From Aplysia californica (lineage: Eukaryota > Mollusca > Gastropoda > Aplysiida > Aplysiidae): 64,000 nucleotides of DNA. Below, in pieces: positions 1 to 12,460 of this stretch. Every line of letters begins with the position of its first letter. The first letter of the stretch is position 1. The notes beneath the pieces are model-generated. The model saw only the letters and a list, made by a program, of their open reading frames with translations. It searched no databases and was not told where the DNA came from. The position numbers and the translations under genes were made by a program. The DNA is taken from positions 285,476 to 349,475 of the forward strand of contig NW_004797478.1 in assembly GCF_000002075.1 (NCBI RefSeq), written 5' to 3'.

Positions 1-26
1 ACACACACACACACACACACATATAT

Positions 27-57
<31 letters not shown>

Positions 58-58
58 C
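1..58. repeat. (AC)n microsatellite
   Basis: An almost pure AC dinucleotide run with a short AT interruption fills the left edge, so its true length is unknown. Confidence 0.95.
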
Positions 59-1023
59 GCCAAATGCCTATTGGGCCCTAAAACATCTTGGTATCTACAT
101 AATGTTAAAAAGTTGTATTATACAATTAAGATAGTCTGAAGAAATAATTGATACCGTACCTAAGACATAAAGCTGTCCCGTGCAGATCAAGTCTAGAATT
201 AGATACAACAGTATACTGAAAACGTACATGTACTGAGCATAGCACACAATTCCTGGTCATAATCAAAGGTTCTAGTTGCATTTCTCAGATGACTGCATAA
301 GGCTAAGTGAAGTGGGGAACTGTGTCAAATGGTACATCTAACTAATATAGAACTCGGTGTCTGGCCAGGGTGATGAAAAAGGGGAGGGGTCGGTAGGCTA
401 TTGTTTTGGCGGCTTAGACTCGGTAAGCCGAATGCCCCTCCTCGGTAAAACTTCATCTCTATGTAAAGTGACTGGCCAATTGTTAAAAGCGCCGGGGTGC
501 AGGTAAGGTTTCAGTAGCATTTATGTTTCCTACAATCGGTCAGCAGGTGCAGTATTGTGTACGCGTATACGTCATATGATTAAACAACAATTCCAACAAA
601 AAGAAAAGTTAAAATAAATCTGAACTGAGCTTCAAACTCTATGACGACCTTGGTGTAAAGGACACCAAGCGCGACAGCATTGTTTCTAATCGTCTGAAAA
701 ATTAATGGTGACAAAGCGAGCTAAGTAGGCCCGCACAGCCATAGTGAGTTTTCGTGGGTGACGTTACAGCTGTGACCTATAGAACTACATGTATTATAAC
801 CTCTTTGGTTACAAGAAATTGATTTTATAGTGAACACGTTTGTTTGGGGTTTTTTTGTTGTTTTTTTTGCTCTAAGCTTGTCAAAGCATTGCATTCAATA
901 AGCATAACGTCGCGATTAGAAGAAAAAAAATGACGATAACTTTAAAAGCGATATTGCCCCAGGTGTAAAGCTTTTGAAATCTGTAGAAACCACCCACTAA
1001 ATTTTTTTAAGCGTTTACATGTA
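59..1023. other. intergenic, no gene seen
   Basis: No reading frame of useful length, recognisable protein or structured repeat is visible here. The stretch 363-480 has short imperfect inverted similarity around TGGCCA, too weak to call an element. Confidence 0.5.
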
Positions 1024-1275
1024 TTAACCCTATCCGTACGCCGTGTTTTACTATCGTATCCATACGACGTGGGAAGCTCTGTGCCCCCACTTTCCAAATG
1101 GAAAATTTACTCGTTAACCCGATCCGTACGCTTTGCATAGCAGTCTGTCAAAATGATTTTTCGAGAAATACTGAAAGTTTCAAAGAGATCTTCGCACTAG
1201 ATCTAGAAGTATTCTAAAATATGAAAAATACAACCCTGGAGTACAAAATGACCCCCAGCGTACGGATAGGGTTAA
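1024..1275. mobile_element. short MITE with 18-bp terminal inverted repeats and TTAA ends
   Basis: The left end TTAACCCTATCCGTACGC (1024-1041) is exactly mirrored at 1258-1275. If TTAA is the target duplication, the element is 1028-1271 and starts with CCC, which is the piggyBac-type pattern. A third, slightly altered copy of the terminal motif lies inside at about 1113-1132. No coding capacity is present, so it would be non-autonomous. The inverted repeat and TTAA are seen directly; the superfamily is inferred. Confidence 0.75.
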
Positions 1276-2551
1276 GAAATTTTCCAGAATACACCTAGCA
1301 AATGTTTACTAAAATGTTGATCTGTTAAGACAACTTGATACAAATCATTGTGAAAAAGCTGGGGATTCTGTGTTTGATAATTTCAAAAATATTTTAGGCC
1401 CAGACTCTAGCCGAACGGGGCGTTTCTATCTCCTCGTTAAATTTCCCTCAAAATAATAGGAAGATATCAACTGGGGGGCTCGTAGGAGCGCCGGCCCAGA
1501 GTCCTGGCCAAGTAAGGTAACTCCGAGAAGTAGGCGACGAAGAGAACACCAAACAGAAACACGAACGGCTTAAAATTCAATCGAAATAATAATTATACTA
1601 ACAATAAATGTACAAGCAGTTATGAGAGATAGGTTGAAGGATAAACTAGACTGATGAAAATATGTAAAATTATATGTATTTGTACGCAGACGTGTCCTTC
1701 CTTTGTAAGTAACAGAGAAGCCAATTGGTAATTAGAAGCCGTCTTTTAACGGGAGATGTACCTGATGCGAGGGAAATTCTAGGGATTTGACTTTCTTTCA
1801 ATTTTTAAGGGTGATATAGGATAATTATAGACTAGTTAGAAGAATTATGATGGAATTGTTTGAATTTTATTAAAAAGTTGGTCTCCGTGACGGCCATCTT
1901 GGATTTTTTGACATGTTGCGGGGACATATGTTTTCCAAAGAAAATACTCGAATTTAAGCCTTAAACTTGGCACACAAATACACAAACAATTTATCTGTGA
2001 TCCGATGCTGGGATTTATTCCTATCAAGAAAAACAGCAAAAATATGTATTTATCACAGGACGACTTCCGAAAAACGGAAAAAAAGTGACACAAAATCGTG
2101 AATGTTTTAAGAAGTAATCCATATTTCGCAAAATACTAACATCGGATTACAAAACAGACTATACAGCACCTTTGTGCAAAATTTCAAGTTTGTAGCTCTG
2201 ATAGGATTTTTAAAAACATCTGTCCCGGCGTTGTCACTATAGTGGAAAAATAGTTTTTGAGAAAAACGCAAAAGAAAAACCCTACCGATTTGACAACGTC
2301 AAAAATAAAAAACCATAGTTTTTAAAACAATAAATTTGATATTTTTTAAAACGTTGGCCCCTCTCTGATATATTAAATGGAATTAATCAGGTTATATGTT
2401 CATTTTCTCCCAAATTAAGCATTCAGTGACAGGTGAACATGACTACCTTCAGTAAGTTTTAGTAAAGTTATTACCCTTGACCAGTCACGTACAAATCAGA
2501 ACAATTGTTCAGTAACACGGTCCGAGATTGCACCAAACACACATGCATGCA

Positions 2552-2552
<1 letters not shown>
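1276..2552. other. intergenic; possible old repeat at 1840-2370
   Basis: No convincing gene. The part 1840-2370 has the same style as the TTAA element at 5710 (a ...CCATCTTGGATTTTTTGACATG-like segment, then AAAACG-rich blocks). It may be a strongly decayed relative, but no terminal repeats are visible. Confidence 0.3.
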
Positions 2553-2604
<52 letters not shown>

Positions 2605-2644
2605 CAACAAACAATCAAACAAACAAACAAACAAACAAACAAAC
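2553..2644. repeat. (CA)n followed by (AAAC)n microsatellites
   Basis: About 49 bases of CA run into roughly ten AAAC/AAAT-type tetranucleotides. Open frames across it are artefacts of the repeat. Confidence 0.95.
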
Positions 2645-5189
2645 CCACATACACACATACGCACTCACACACTGACGTCATATAATATTATTTTTAGCAA
2701 CGGGGTTTCATATTGTTCTAGACAACCCAAAAACTACAAAAAGAAGAGCCCTGTATCTTGCGTATAAATGCTCAACTGCCAGAAATACATAAATCTTGAT
2801 CGTCTTGATCATTTATTGTCTTGAAAGAAGAAAAGCTTGGGAGCACAATGCTACTAAACATGTCAGGGTGACATAGAGACACCTTGTTGTTGTCACGTTC
2901 CAATTATGTGCTAATTTGAAGAAAATGCGCCAACTTTTGAGTAGGGTGCCCTCTGGAAAAAGCCTCTAACGGTGAATTCTTGTGGGTCTTTTAATGAAAC
3001 ATCAAGCGATATCGATTCTTTAGATATTCAGGTACCCAAAAACGGACAAAGTTAAAAATCGAATTTTTGACCCAAATATTGTGATTTGCAGACCCGTTAC
3101 ATGCCTTGTCCCCTGGGCAAAAGTTGAATTCGCCAGGTAGGTTGAAGTCACCGCTGGGCGGGCGGTGTTTGGAAAGGCCTCTCGTAGAAGTTCCACATCG
3201 TGACAGGAGCGATTTACATACAAGCCGGCATGATAAACAAAGATGAAGGGACAAGTCTCTATAGTGCGACAACACAGCAGTGAACTACTATCGTCTTTCA
3301 GGGCACCTTCAAATCAGCCGAGTGCTCTTTAAAGGTTGATAAGATAATATTGTGTATTTACTTGAAACTAAACAAAAATTATGGTCAGCAATCAATTTCT
3401 TGTCCGCTGTAGACTCTACAGCCGACAAAAAGTGATCGGCGCCGCCGGTCTTGCCCAGTGAAAGAACCACTCCTTGACAGAGTAAAGTGCCGTGCTGCAA
3501 CCATTTGTTCAGAGTTGCCAAAGGGAAAGTTCTAGAGTGGCAGTCGATTCATTTGGTTCAAAAGTGAACCTGGCAACGCCTGTATCAAAGGGACAGACAG
3601 ATAAAGACTTCATAGGGGAAAAACTATTTGCCTATTTCGCCCTGTGTGCAACCACATGCTTTCGATGCAACAAGTTGTTAGCCCTTGGTACATCCACCAT
3701 TCTGCCTGCGTGCAACATCGTGTGACTTAGATGCAACCAGTATTGTTCATAAATACCGAAGAAATGAATACAAGAAAGAAATTATGTAATTTGCTTTTGA
3801 ATGAACTACAAAATCCCAGGTGGCTTAGTCGGAAAAAGTTAGCTAACACTAGAGATTGTAAAACATCTAGTTGAAGTAGTTTGCGTATCGAAAGTCTGCG
3901 GTCCCGTGCAGAAAGAGAAGGACGGGCGTGTCAGCGCGCTTCCTTTTCAACAGAGATTACTACATGTAAATAAATACGCAACAGAGTGTCAGCGTTCTGC
4001 ATAGTTAGGTTTTGGTGAAGTTGCAGAGAAGAACATCTTAATTATATAACATTCCCTCGCTGATGCCATTTTTGTATTCCAAAGTACACATTTTAATTAG
4101 GCCTATTTACTATGAACACTGTGTGTGTTCTTAATACATGTACAAATAATGTATGTAATGTAAGAAAAAATTTGGGATATGAATCCCTTCTGTACGTGCA
4201 TTTTTTTGGTCTGGTTTTTTGTTGTGTTTTTAGGGGGGGGGGTTGCTCGCAATGTGCGTGCCAGACTGACCTACTGCGTGTTTGATTAAACTATTTTTAC
4301 TGCAAGTAAGATGCTAATGGTATTGCTCGTCAAAATTAACAATAGTATATTTGGTTGTTGTTTTTGTTGGGTTTTATTTTTATTTTTTAATAATTTTTTT
4401 AATTTTTTTTTTTTTGGGGGGGGGGTTCTATTTATTTGTTTTATTTATTTAGATTCTATTTATTTTTGGTTGCTTTCCTTTTTATACAAAATTACAAGCA
4501 AGAAAAATAAGTTAAAATTGTTAGCCTACTACCCACAACCAGAGGTCGAATAAAATTATTATGCATGACCCAAGCAGTTGTTGCATCTTGGTCCGTAAAA
4601 CAAAATATCGCCATGTCCATCCCGCAACCAGGCTGTCTACATATTATTATTATATACATGTAAAGGCCCTGGGTGATTTCGCCATGCCATTGGTGCAACC
4701 ACCGACATTTCGCTGTCTTATGCATTGCATGGTTATTAAAATCTACTTGTGGTACCAAATAACCAATGACTCATCACGAAGAAAAGTTTAAAATCTCCAC
4801 TTAACAATTTGAGTTTTAAAAAACTCACAAATCGAGTTTTTCAACAGACAATACTTTAATTATCCAACTGGCTTAAATAAAAGTGGAAATGAAAAAGGTT
4901 AAGTAGATTATGTCAACAGAAAGTCCAAGGGGTGAGCGCTGTTAATTTTTATTCTCTTTTCTGCTATATTTAGAAGACAGTGGAAGTTGTTGCACCAAGA
5001 TCTGGTAGCACACACGACAGTTTGCGCTAAAAATTGGAGCACCAAAATGTTGTTATTTATAGAACATGACTTATCATAATAATATAATATTACTCACTTG
5101 AAAAGAAAAGCGAAAAGACTCAAAAGATTAGATTTTTAATCATATCAAAAAGTTATAGGGTCTACCTTCATTTAACCACCAGTTATAGG
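2645..5189. other. intergenic, no gene seen
   Basis: Several frames of 60-95 codons exist on both strands, but none shows a domain, a biased composition or plausible splice sites. Poly-T and poly-G tracts occur at 4200-4430. I see no RNA gene and no element ends. Confidence 0.5.
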
Positions 5190-5451
<262 letters not shown>

Positions 5452-5709
5452 TACAAAAGAATAAATAAAAAGCAGAGCATAAATAAATTAATGAAAAACT
5501 GTACCGATTTCATTTTTCTTTTAATCGTTGGATAATATAATCTCTATATCTTATATTTGCGAAAGTTCAAACTTTCAACGCCTAAAACTTCCGAACCATT
5601 CAACTTTCGAATTTGACAAAATTAGTGGTGGTTCAGAATCATTCAAAGGGTGCACAGTTTCGTTGAGGAGCCTGAAGCCACTTTAGGTTAATTTTCAGTT
5701 TTTCATTAA

Positions 5710-6435
5710 GGGGGGGGGGGCTACACCTGGAGGCTATCTCGCTTATTACTGAACCGAATTTCACCACATGTCACACATGTAACAAGCATAGTAAGGAGTC
5801 TTGAAATCCGCAATCAAATTTGAGAAAAAGTTTCGTTTCCATGGATACGCCGCCATATTGGATTTTATTGACATGTCTTACGTAATGAATACCGCACTTA
5901 TTGCTCTTGGAAATTGATTGTTTTTTTGAATGCGTGTTAACGAACATTAGATCTAAAAATTTGTCTGTTGTTTTTCTCCTAATCAAATAAGAAAATTTTT
6001 AATGAATTTTTTCCTGAGGTAGCATTCAAGTTTGCGAAAAATCCGTGAAAATCCACACTCAAGACACCACCAACAAAAATCTATTCCATATATCAAACAT
6101 TCAACTGACAAATTTTTAGTATTACCTCTTCTCTTCATTCTGTGAAAATTTCATGAGGATTGAATGAAAAATTGTGGAGTTATTCAAAAAAGTATAGAGA
6201 AAAGTAGCATTTTGAGAAAACGGCCGATAAAGAAAAATAAAATATTGCTTTTATGAGGAAATGGCGGTAACAAACATGCCCGGTATGGGGAAAAACACGG
6301 TTTTTGGGGGTTCTTATGCCATGAAATAGTTGTAGGAGAGGCTGAGGAAGCTAAAAATGCCTACAACTCAAATTCCATGATTTTGAGCCGAATTTTGATT
6401 TTGGGGGTGTAGCCCCCCCCCCCCCCCCCCCCTCC
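5710..6435. mobile_element. TTAA-flanked MITE-like element, copy 1
   Basis: TTAA (5706-5709) precedes a G-run followed by CTACACC. At the other end GGTGTAGCC and a C-run precede TTAA (6436-6439), giving inverted ends and a four-base duplication. The interior is AT-rich and non-coding, with a segment resembling ATGGATACGCCGCCATATTGG. The element at 54979-55666 has the same build (G-rich ends, TTAA, a GGCGG...CCATAG segment). Superfamily uncertain; TTAA is the piggyBac-type target. Confidence 0.6.
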
Positions 6436-6439
6436 TTAA

Positions 6440-7298
6440 TTTCGTTTAGATCTGATCTTGGGAAAGTCCGTCTCCTAAGACACAAATGTAAATAAGTGAA
6501 GTTTCCTCTCCGTTCACTAGTCGTGCGCCTCTGAAAATATGGAGTGAACAACCACGAAAGCGGCATAGAGAATCAATCTATACATCTCTTAGTTAGACTC
6601 TAAATATTTTGCAACTTGGAAACACATGAGTCACTTTTCTCTCAAGATTTATTGCTCCATTCCAGTAGAGTGTAAATAGAGTAGGCCAATGACTCATTAC
6701 TTTCATCGAAAGGGGGCCCAGTTAGTATAATGTAGTCTACGAGCTGAAATTAAAACACGTGTCATGCGCGCCAGCGGCGAAGTCTGACTTGTTTGATGGG
6801 CAATCAAAGTGAAACGGGACCAGAAATGGCCTGGAGATATCACACAGGAATCTTACTCGAGGCAGCGACTCTGAGTTGTGAATGAAAACAAATCCGGAAT
6901 TCATATTGTATGTTCAACCGCCAAAATAATCGTGAAAGTATCTTATTAAATATCAATTCCAACTAAAATTAAATTAAACTTTAGATGTGAATGCACAAAC
7001 ACAAAGCAAAGAAGCAGAGATGTCAGTACTAGATCTATATGTTATAGATCTGCCAGTGAGTCTAACTCTTTGGTAGAGCTTGACAATTATCTTTTCTTTT
7101 TTTTTTCACATTTGGCTGTTTTTTGTGTAGCCTTTCGCGGCCAGGAGCTGATGTTATAATCGAGGTCACGATCTGATTATAGGACAGTAAAAAGCCGAGG
7201 AAAAAAAAAAAGCACTAGCAGCAGTCAAGAGATTATTAGGAGTTAGTTCCCCTCACATTTGTGAGGTAGACTCGACCACTGAAATAGTTAGCTCACAT
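6440..7298. other. intergenic, no gene seen
   Basis: No recognisable coding, RNA or mobile sequence. A short AGATCTATATGTTATAGATCT palindrome-like patch lies near 7031-7051, like many AGATCT motifs elsewhere in the window. Confidence 0.45.
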
Positions 7299-7535
7299 AA
7301 TCAAAGCTTGTGACTGCTTATAACTGTGGCCCCAAAGGGGTGAACAGGGTATATGTGGCAATGAAACAGTTTTGACTGCTATGCACATGTTCCCTTCAAC
7401 TCTATTGGTAGACTCTTCCAGCCTTACAGTAAGTTTACTTAATCAAAACTTGTGACTGCTTATGGAGTGGCCCGAGAGGGGTGAGCATGCTATTTCTGTG
7501 GCAGTGAAACCGTTTTGAATGTTAGGCATACTGTT
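7299..7535. repeat. two tandem copies of a ~142-bp unit
   Basis: A block starting AATCAAAGCTTGTGACTG at 7299 recurs at 7441 as AATCAAAACTTGTGACTG. Both continue with a GGCCC...GGGGTGA segment and a GTGAAAC block, so the repeat is about 95 bp similar within a 142-bp period. No function evident. Confidence 0.75.
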
Positions 7536-7752
7536 CATTGGTGATTATGAGCGTCTTTTTACTTTTAATTTATGAGGTTTACGTTACGGGTGAATTTGAC
7601 AGCGACAATGTTTCAAAATTAGGAAGGGAAGCAGTGATTATTTGATATAAACGCTTCGCCACTGATGCGCGCGGGAATGTGTCCTTGGTGCCTCCATGTG
7701 GAGGAGGATGTTGGAAATGTCCATTTTGAATTTTTCTAAAAGTAAAGGGGAT

Positions 7753-7909
7753 GTCGTGATACTCGATACGTATACTCGAATATAGTGAAGATATTCGATA
7801 CGAAAATAAACATTTCCCTTCCCTATGAAATCAACACGGCTGAATGTTTATTATCGTCTTGTGCTCGTCTGACTTAGATCAAATATCAAGAATACATAAC
7901 ATCATAACA
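7753..7909 (+). repeat. possible LTR-like sequence beside the Gypsy fossil
   Basis: A purine-rich tract (AAAAGTAAAGGGGA) is followed by TGTCGTGATAC, a start typical of Ty3/Gypsy LTRs. About 155 bases later the sequence reads ATCATAACA, a plausible LTR end. No matching second LTR was found, so this is an inference from the edge motifs only. Confidence 0.3.
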
Positions 7910-9069
7910 TATTAAGAATGAGTCAAGATATTTTTCAAAAGAAGATTGAACAACCTTTGAACGATGCCAAGGTGTCATAGGCACTGCAGATGACAGTGTT
8001 GTTTTTGGAAAAACAGAACAAGAACATGATCAAAACCTACTCGAGATGATCAGAAGATATGTCGAAACCGGACTGAAACTAAATCTTGAGAAATGCCGTA
8101 TAAAGCAAAAGCAAATCAAGTTCTATGGTGTAATAGTCACTCAAGATGGAGTCAAACCCGACCCCTCAAAAGTAGCAGCCATATATAAGAAACATGAAGG
8201 CTCAAGAGAATGAAAAAGGAACCACTGATACAAACAGAAATTCCGCCAGGACCATGGCATACGATAGGAACTGACCTTTTCTATCTCAAAGGAGAAGAGT
8301 AGCTCCTTATAAGCGACTACTATTCAAAATTCCCATTTGTGAGGAAAATCCCAAAGAACCAAAGTACAAGTCACAAGATCGTCATCCTCACCAAGCAAAT
8401 TTTCAGTGAACAAGGAATGCAAAATGTGGTTAGATCCGACAACGGACCCCACTTCAGTGGATCCCCATACAGAAAATTCTCAGAAGAATACATTTTGAAA
8501 CACGAAACAAGCTCACCTCACTACCCAAGTGATGGATACATTGAAAGCCAGGTGAAATTGATAAAACGGACTCTGGCGAAAGCTTTAGAATCAAACCAAG
8601 ATCCATACAAGGCTATACTAGCTCTGAAAACTACCCCGATTGAAAACAAGCTGCCCTCCCGGGCATGCATTCTTTTTGGTAGACAAATCGAAGACTCATT
8701 ACCAAGAAAAATACACAGGCAACAAACGCAGAAGAGATATAAACATATCTGCAACACAGACAAGAAACACAATCATTCTATCATGAGAAGATTGCGAAAC
8801 AGTTGCCCCCACTTTCAAACAACCAGCCAGTGACCATCAGAAATCCTATCAACAAAAAATGGGAACCAGCAACAATATACCCTCAAGGTACCTATACTCC
8901 CCGTGCTGAAACACCCAGATCATACATCTTCCGGACAGCAGGACAAATCCTCAAACGAAACAATAACAATGACAATCTTTATTCATCTCGCAGGGAGAAA
9001 TTTGTCTTGGTAGTTAACAATGGCAGTAGACGTTACAAAAGTTAGACTTAAAGGGACAACCCGCTCCGT

Positions 9070-9072
<3 letters not shown>

Positions 9073-9125
<53 letters not shown>
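9073..9125. repeat. (CT)n microsatellite inside the LINE 3' region
   Basis: A pure CT run of about 53 bases, between the LINE RT end and its 3' terminus. Confidence 0.95.
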
Positions 9126-9129
<4 letters not shown>

Positions 9130-9157
9130 CATTTGTAGCACTGTGTGTTCAGTAACC

Positions 9158-10635
9158 TCACTGCAGTTGGTACGAATGAATTTCTCTATCTGTCTGTTCT
9201 TGCTTTTTTGGAAATGTATCGTTTACTGCGGGTCGATAGTTGTGGCTATGGTCACTAAGCATTATTTCCGCCTTTTTTGGAACGTTTGTCTTGTGCAGAT
9301 ATTCAAAGTTACTTAGGTCTCTACCAATTGCTCTTGATGCCTTTCTTATCAACTTGTTTAGTTTTATAATGTGCTGCCTTCCCAGATTGCTACCATAGCA
9401 AGTGATACCAAAAATTATCAAAGTTTCTATTGTGGTGGTGTAGAAAATCTGAAGGATGGATGGATTCAGATTGAAAGACTTTAGTTTCCTCAGAAAATAC
9501 AGCCTCTGATTTACCTTTTTAACGATATTGTTTACGTGGTTTTGCCATGTAAATTTGTTGTCTATTGTAAGGCCAAGATATCTGTATGAATCCGTGATTT
9601 CAATAGTTTCTTGTTCAATTATGAGTGGTGGGATTGTTGGTTTTTCTCTTCTAAAATAAAAAATCATTTCCTTTGTTTTTGAGAGGTTTACTTTTAGAAA
9701 ATTTGAGTTGCACCATTTAAAAAACCTACATATTTCTTCGAAATACTCTTTTTCATCAAGGTTTATTAATCCAATAATAGCGGAGTCATCTGCAAACTTA
9801 ATTAAGCGTGTTGTTTATATATACTTCTATGATTGTTGGTATATATAGTATACAAAACTGGTGACAAAACACACCCCTGAGGACCGCCGGTGTTACAAAG
9901 AATTGTGTCAGATTTTGTGTTGTTTAGCTTCACATATTGTGGTCTACCTGTCAAAAATTCTAGTACCCATGCTGCGATATGATGACTAACTCTCAGACTC
10001 AGAAGTTTTTCAATGACAATATGCGGTTGAATTGTATTAAATGCTGAGGAAAAATCTACAAAAAGTACCCTCGTATACGTTTTAGATGTTTCAAGGTGTT
10101 TCAGTATAGAGTCGCAAAAAACAACTACAGCATCTTCTACGTTCCTCTCTTGTTTGTATGCAAACTGGAATGGATCTAGATTTCCATGAACACAGCCTAG
10201 AATATTAGAGAGGATCAATTTTATAAGGCACTTGAAAGCAATGGATGTAAGAGCGACTGGTCTTAAGTCATTTAATTCATATATTTTAGGCTTTTTTGGT
10301 ATTGGTGTTACCTCCGATGTTTTCTATATTGTAGGAATGTAGTTTTTGTGTAGGGTCAGGTTAAAAATGAAGGTAAATATCGGGGCTAGTTGCTCACAAC
10401 AAGTTCTTAACACTCTCCCTTTCACTCCGTCTGGACCACAGGCTTTGTTTATGTTTACACTTTGAAATTTCTTTTTAACACTCCGCTCACTGAGCTCAAC
10501 ACACTCCTCCTTGCTCAACTCGTCTCTTAGCCTCTGTTTAAGATCACGCTGCTCATTCTCAAAATCAAAACAGTCGAAACGACAATAAAAGTTGTTTAGC
10601 TCATTTACATAGTCTCTTTCATTTTTTACTTGCAC
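9158..10635 (-). pseudogene. LINE reverse transcriptase
   Basis: Three minus-strand pieces carry the polymerase: 10635-10324 (KACGPDGVKGRVL, start of the fingers), 10218-9802 (VDFSSAFNTI and GGPQGCVLSPVLYTIY) and 9667-9158 (YLGLTIDNKFTW, thumb and C-terminal part). The catalytic FADDS lies between the last two, about 9776-9797, outside the open frames. At least two frame breaks separate the pieces. The order and spacing match Jockey-superfamily LINE ORF2, so this copy once had a complete polymerase. Confidence 0.87.
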
Positions 10636-10849
10636 GCTCTCTCGCTGCGGTATAACCCGTTATTTTTTTCAAAGACGACCACACATTTCTCATATTATTT
10701 GTCTGAAATTCGCTCTCAATTCTAGTTTTGTACGTTTGTTTACAATGAGCAATCTTTCTTTTAATTTTTTTAGATATCAAGTACATTTCATTCATGTTAT
10801 TAGGCCTACTTCTAAAGGCTTTCCGTTTTTCTTTTATGAGATCTTTCAG

Positions 10850-12006
10850 TTATTTCGTTACCCGTGGCTTATTATTTGGATAGTACGTAAGGGTTTTATA
10901 AATAGTAACAGTTTCTTCACAAAACTTAATGTAAGCACAAATGGTTTCGGTAAGTTCGTCAAGGTCCTTGCAGGTGTCTTTGAACATGTCCCAGTCTGTA
11001 GAGTCCAAGCATCCCCGTAGCTGCTCGGTCGTGTCGTCTGTCCATGATGGTATCGTCCTGGTTGTTGGTTTCTTTGTCTTGAGCAGGGGACGGTACTTTG
11101 GGATCAGAAGGATGTTATTGTGATCTGAGTCTCCCAGCAGTGGAAGGGGGAGAGGCTTGTAGCCGTCCTTGACGTTGCCATAACACAGGTCGATGGTCTT
11201 TTGTAACCTTGTGGCGCACGTAACATATTGGTGGAAGTGGGGAAGTGACGAGTCGAGACGGCAATGGTTAAAGTCACCAAGAGTCAAGATGACAGCGTCC
11301 GAATGCGAGACGCTAGGATCTCAACAGCCTCGCTCTCCGTGGCTTGGGGTGGGATGTAGACCACGTTGATGATGACACTAGTAAACTCCCTGGGCAGGTA
11401 GAAAGGCCTCACGTTGACAGTAAGGAGTTCTATGTTGGGGGTGCATAGTGTTTCTTTAAGAGTGATGTTGTTACGGTGTGCCCAGCGGTGGTTAACATAG
11501 AGGCACACGCCGCCACCTTTGGTCTTAACATAGAGGCACACCCCGGCAGCAGAGGTTCGGTCGCAGCGAAAAATGTGAAAGTCGTCCATGTGTGCTGTTG
11601 AGTCGGCCATCGTCGATTCAAACCATGTCTCGGTGAACGCAAGAAACGAAGCGTCACGGTATTCTTTAAAATATCGATAGCATGTTGACAGTTCTTCTAA
11701 TTTGTTGTTTAAAGACCTAGTGTTGCCAAACACAATAGCTGGTACAAAGGGTCTGGCTTTCCTACGCTTGTTTTTTTCCCTGATCCCTCCTTTCCTCCCT
11801 CTCTTCTGTTTCTGTTGTTGCGGGAAGTCGTACTGAGCATGGTGACAAGAACTCAGGCACTGGGGGCGGAGGTTTGATAACGTGGCTGGGCTATACGTAA
11901 TGGTGGAAAATGGCGAGTAGTTTGGTAACGGTCTTATGTCACCAAAAAATGTCAATAAAATTATACACCAAAAAATGCACTTAAAAGTCCGAACACAGCA
12001 CTGCAC
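10850..12006 (-). pseudogene. LINE endonuclease (APE) domain
   Basis: The endonuclease that nicks the target DNA for LINE insertion lies in two minus-strand frames, 12006-11284 and 11287-10850, which overlap by four bases. One frameshift near 11285 therefore splits the domain. Motifs visible in order are GNTRSLNNKLEEL, the catalytic-type AFTETWF, CLYVNHRW, VVYIPP, GDFNHCRL and the late GDSDHN motif. About 90 residues of basic, low-complexity sequence precede it. An 11-residue in-frame duplication repeats VCLYV (DNA 11492-11557), which should disturb the fold. It is not a functional host gene. Confidence 0.85.
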
Positions 12007-12460
12007 CTACATGGTGGAATAAGGAAAGTTTCAGACACACAGTCCAAACAGAAACAGTAAAAGAGCTCCAAAACAAGCAGAGCCGATGTAAACACGACCT
12101 TGTCGCCGCAGGAGCAGCGTCAAAAAAAAAAAAAAAGAGTCCATATGAGACCCAGTTCGAGTCCCAAGTCAGCACCACCATTCTGCAAATCACCACACCA
12201 GACAACACTAAACTTACATCAACAGCAGACGCTGTTTGTACCTACCCCAAATGTTTCCCGTACAAGCCCACCAACACCACAGAGACCCAGGGAAACAACA
12301 AAAAGGCCCGCTGCACTGACCACCAGGCGAAGTCAACGCACAATGACTGCCCCTGAGGCCCCGCGTCCACTGCGCTTTTTCATGCACGCTTTTTCGTCAG
12401 TCGTACAGGGGACTACGAAAGCCTCGATTCGACTCATTTTGGAAGGAAATATGCATCTTT

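Larger units (their letters stand above)
8962..12134 (-). mobile_element. APE-RT LINE (CR1/Rex1-like, Jockey superfamily), near full length of its ORF2
   Basis: Read on the minus strand, the element has an apurinic-type endonuclease (12006 down to 10850), a reverse transcriptase (10635 to 9158) and a 3' end with AATAAAG followed by ATTGTTATTG-type short repeats (about 8962-8995), a common LINE 3' terminus. The left flank is Gypsy integrase-end sequence and the right flank resumes Gypsy-like sequence after an A-run at 12122-12135. Clade is inferred from motif style (GDFNHC, SDHN, FADDS). Frames are interrupted in several places, and a (CT)n run sits in the 3' UTR at 9073-9125. Confidence 0.85.
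7920..12460 (+). mobile_element. Ty3/Gypsy-like LTR retrotransposon fossil, interrupted by a LINE
   Basis: This is an old, broken copy. Recognisable parts in order are the last part of a reverse transcriptase (about 7920-8200, with the ADD catalytic motif), an integrase core (about 8250-8830) and the pol C-terminal tail (to about 8961). Similar tail-type coding sequence continues to the right of the inserted LINE (about 12135-12460). The family is judged from the RT and integrase pattern common to metazoan Ty3/Gypsy elements. It carries several breaks, lacks most of its length, and no gag was seen. The LINE at 8962-12134 sits inside it and is therefore the younger insertion. Confidence 0.75.

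Noticed and set aside
363-1510. Possible inverted-repeat elements around TGGCCAG (363-475) and GGCCCAGA (1395-1510)
   Set aside because: Only short imperfect mirror similarity, with no target duplication or second copy.
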